From the NCBI RefSeq assembly GCF_900114735.1, contig NZ_FOUA01000003.1:248001-312000 (forward strand): DNA of 64,000 nt. The letters run 5' to 3'. The position numbers and the translations under genes are program-made. The notes beneath the pieces are model-generated. The model was not told the DNA's origin, did no database searches, and worked only from the letters and a program-made list of their open reading frames with translations. The stretch is from Halopseudomonas bauzanensis (lineage in GTDB: Bacteria > Pseudomonadota > Gammaproteobacteria > Pseudomonadales > Pseudomonadaceae). Positions 62,125-64,000 of the stretch are shown piece after piece (positions within the stretch are counted from its first letter, which is position 1; each line of letters opens with the position of its first letter).

Positions 62125-62653
62125 AAGTCTGGACGTGCTGGTCAATGCTGCCGGAATAGCGCCCAACGCCACTGCTGAAGAAATCACCTTGGACGAGTGG
62201 GAACAGGTATTCGCGGTAAACACCCGCGGCACCTTTCTGACCAACCGCGCGGCATTCAAGCGTATGCGACAAGATGGCGGGCGGATCATCAACTTCGCCT
62301 CGGCAGCCGGCGTGGGCGGTCAGCCTGGCAAGGCGCACTATGCCGCCAGCAAGGGCGCAGTCCTAGCATGGACGCGCACCGTCGCACGCGAGTGGGGCCC
62401 GCACGGCATTACCGTTAACGCCATCGCTCCGGCGATGTGGACGCCGATGTACGACGCCACCCGCGCCAGCATGAGCGAGATCCAGCTCAAACAGCACGAT
62501 GCAATTATGGCTAGCCTGATTCCCATTGGCGGCCAACTTGGTGACGCCTCCTGTGACCTGGCACCGATGCTGGTCTTTCTCGCAGGCGAAGGGTCACGTT
62601 TCATAACCGGCCAGACCCTGGTGGTTGACGGCGGCATGTTGATGCTGAGTTGA
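62122..62653 (+). pseudogene. SDR C-terminal remnant fused to the CoA-transferase remnant
   Basis: From about 62127 the second frame reads SLDVLVNAAGIAPNATAEEIT, then NFASAAGVGGQ, YAASKGAVLAWTRTVA and FITGQTLVVDGGM: the last 175 residues of a classical SDR. The N-terminal 75-80 residues with the cofactor motif are missing. The upstream codons in this frame are not SDR-like. The two halves show that an internal deletion removed the rest of the transferase gene and the start of the SDR gene, and perhaps genes in between. Confidence 0.8.
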
Positions 62654-62717
62654 CACCACGATCGAATACAGATGTCTGGTCAAGCTTGACTTCGGCGGTC
62701 TGGTTACGCCGCTTCAT

Positions 62718-62737
62718 TGCCCCTCGCAGGAGGGGCA
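62718..62737 (+). terminator. Hairpin after the SDR remnant
   Basis: TGCCCCT and AGGGGCA enclose a six-base loop and are followed by GATTTTA. It fits an intrinsic terminator of modest strength. Confidence 0.6.
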
Positions 62738-63024
62738 GATTTTACCTGGAGTAAAACGATTCATTCAATCGTCTTGTTGCAGCGCCTTCCCCTCGCCACA
62801 ATGCGCATGCCGCGCCACAGCCCGCGCCACACCTGACCTGCAGCAGTAACCATACCCTGTCTGCATGCCCTCTCCTCCAACTTACTCTAATTCTTTATGC
62901 AGAACCAAATTCTGCAACGTAGATTATCACTCATTGTTCTGCTAGCTTCAGGGCATGCAATAAACAAGCGAACAGAGCACTTGTCAGTGTGGGTTTAATA
63001 ACAAAAACAAAAGGTTAAATTCTA
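62738..63024. other. Intergenic region upstream of the last gene
   Basis: About 290 bases with no gene seen. It contains a copy of motif A at 62891-62914, listed separately, whose inner bases also form an inverted repeat GCAGAA-N5-TTCTGC, and an AT-rich stretch at about 62995-63025. Confidence 0.4.
62891..62914. promoter_or_regulatory. Shared promoter motif A, copy 2 (TTCTTTATGC-N9-TTCTG)
   Basis: This is the second copy of the 24-base motif seen at 60177. Its GCAGAA and TTCTGC halves give it dyad symmetry. It lies about 275 bases upstream of the last gene. Confidence 0.45.
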
Positions 63025-63177
63025 ATGAGCCATACAAAACGGCTTTACACGGGTAGCGCGAATCGCCGCGTCGTCATGTACCGCACGCTGGACAGCTCAA
63101 CGCTGGAATGCATTCGTTTCTGCGACCAATTCTTCCGTACCCTGCTGCGACCAATAACCAGCAACAAACAAACCTGA
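63025..63177 (+). CDS. Small open reading frame, uncertain
   Basis: A 50-codon frame with AAGG about eight bases upstream of its ATG encodes a basic peptide (SHTKRLYTGSANRRVVMYRTLDSSTLECIRFCDQFF). It has no recognised motif. It lies 12 bases before the next gene and might be a leader peptide or a chance frame. Confidence 0.25.
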   Translation: MSHTKRLYTGSANRRVVMYRTLDSSTLECIRFCDQFFRTLLRPITSNKQT

Positions 63178-63189
63178 CCATCACCAACC

Positions 63190-64000
63190 ATGAGAGAGAC
63201 TATGCGACATTTTATAGAGGTTCCTGAACGCGGCGACTTTGCTTTTCAGCAACTGGTAGGTCCACACAAGGTAACCGGACCGGCAATGGCTGGCGAAAGA
63301 GGATTCTTCGGACTGCAGTTGAGCAAGAGCGCTCCTTTTGGCTCAGTGCGCGACGAAGAAGGCAACATCTATTCCTTTGTGCGCTCCATCCTGGCGCCCA
63401 GTGGCACACCCAATCCGACAAAGTTCATTTATCAGTCCAACCATATAGATGGCAAGCACATACGTATGGATCAGGAGCGGATGGCCGCCCAGGCATTGAC
63501 TCCACGACCTGTCCAGACACTCGAAGGCGATACCGTACGCTGGTCCAGCCAGCCGGACGAACCAGGCAATGCCTGGGAACTCACCGCATCCAGCGAGCGG
63601 TTAACCTGGAAGGAAGAGGGATTGTTCGAACTCGAAGGCAAGCTGATCGGCTCTGGCATGCAATGGTATATCCCGGGCGTAGAATGGGGCACTTTCTACG
63701 TTTCCCAATTATGGGATCTCAAAGGTACATGCGAAGGGCGGCCGGTTAAAGGCGCGATGGCCCTGGATCAGATGTACATGGCCGAAGGCGGCGCCATTCA
63801 TTTCAAGAAAGACCTCGTTGTAAACAATAACATGCACGTTATCTGGTGGACATTCGTAACTATGTACAAGGACGGTACGTGGGATGCCGGATCCTTCATG
63901 GTCGGACACGATAACCTGGGTTATGCCATTCTGATGAACGAAAAAGGTGAGATACGCACCACCACGGACATTGAAGGAACGACGGTTCACAAGGACGGCA
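63190..64000 (+). CDS. Protein of unknown function, 3' end outside window
   Basis: A frame of 270 codons is open to the window edge on the plus strand. Its codon use and residue pattern look like a real soluble protein. There is no signal peptide. Tryptophan- and glycine-rich strands such as GSGMQWYIPGVEWGTFYVSQLW, and MHVIWWTFVTMYKDGTWDAGSFMVGHDNLGYAIL, suggest a beta-rich, lipocalin-like or CrtC-like fold, which I infer only from the pattern. The start could be 63190 or 63202. I do not recognise the family. Open frames on the opposite strand are taken as shadows. Confidence 0.7.
   Translation, partial: MRETMRHFIEVPERGDFAFQQLVGPHKVTGPAMAGERGFFGLQLSKSAPFGSVRDEEGNIYSFVRSILAPSGTPNPTKFIYQSNHIDGKHIRMDQERMAAQALTPRPVQTLEGDTVRWSSQPDEPGNAWELTASSERLTWKEEGLFELEGKLIGSGMQWYIPGVEWGTFYVSQLWDLKGTCEGRPVKGAMALDQMYMAEGGAIHFKKDLVVNNNMHVIWWTFVTMYKDGTWDAGSFMVGHDNLGYAILMNEKGEIRTTTDIEGTTVHKDG

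Noticed and set aside
63212-63990. Minus-strand frames at the right end
   Set aside because: The plus strand is open through the whole stretch with natural protein composition and a plausible start, so these are shadows.

Overview
The window looks like the chromosome of a Pseudomonas-type gammaproteobacterium (Pseudomonadaceae). The first 13 kb has a gene order I associate with that family: lysA-dapF-DUF484-xerC-HAD, sutA, glnK-amtB, ubiK, comM and rep, plus a Pseudomonas-style REP repeat. These genes read as high-GC core housekeeping genes. A boundary follows at about 13.9-15.6 kb: a decayed tRNA copy, an intact tRNA-Arg(CCG), about 320 bp of unassigned DNA and a complete IS3-family element.

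From about 15.7 to 46.8 kb lies a large catabolic island in many short operons. It encodes a two-subunit Rieske ring-hydroxylating dioxygenase, a small [3Fe-4S]-type ferredoxin, a type I extradiol ring-cleavage dioxygenase, a cytochrome P450, an acyl-CoA ligase, three acyl-CoA dehydrogenases, an enoyl-CoA hydratase, a 3-hydroxyacyl-CoA dehydrogenase, a thiolase, a DUF35 plus thiolase-like pair, three fumarylacetoacetate-hydrolase-family proteins, two amidohydrolases, several SDRs, an MFS carrier, and TetR and IclR regulators. folE, folM and a Cache-domain protein sit inside it. The combination of Rieske alpha/beta, non-plant-type ferredoxin, extradiol enzyme, FAH proteins, P450, IclR and thiolase-like protein resembles the dit (abietane diterpenoid) system of Pseudomonas, with CoA-dependent side-chain or ring degradation like that of steroid degraders. 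The substrate is inferred, not shown.

The promoters of most island operons share a 25-bp dyad, TRAACA-N13-TGTWCA on the plus strand, which I found by reading the intergenic regions. It points to one regulator for the whole island.

From 46.8 to 64 kb a second accessory block carries a truncated hydrolase, a chemoreceptor with a periplasmic neighbour, three MFS carriers, a putidaredoxin-like ferredoxin and its reductase (likely P450 partners), an HsaA-like flavin monooxygenase, a TetR regulator, a DUF1329 protein and an unusual fusion of an alpha/beta-hydrolase fold lacking its nucleophile with a flavin reductase. It also holds a chimeric scar in which a CoA-transferase gene was joined to an SDR gene by deletion. 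A conserved-looking gene of unknown function runs off the right edge. The block appears to supply electrons, uptake and sensing for the same kind of hydrophobic polycyclic substrate, and its scars suggest repeated rearrangement.
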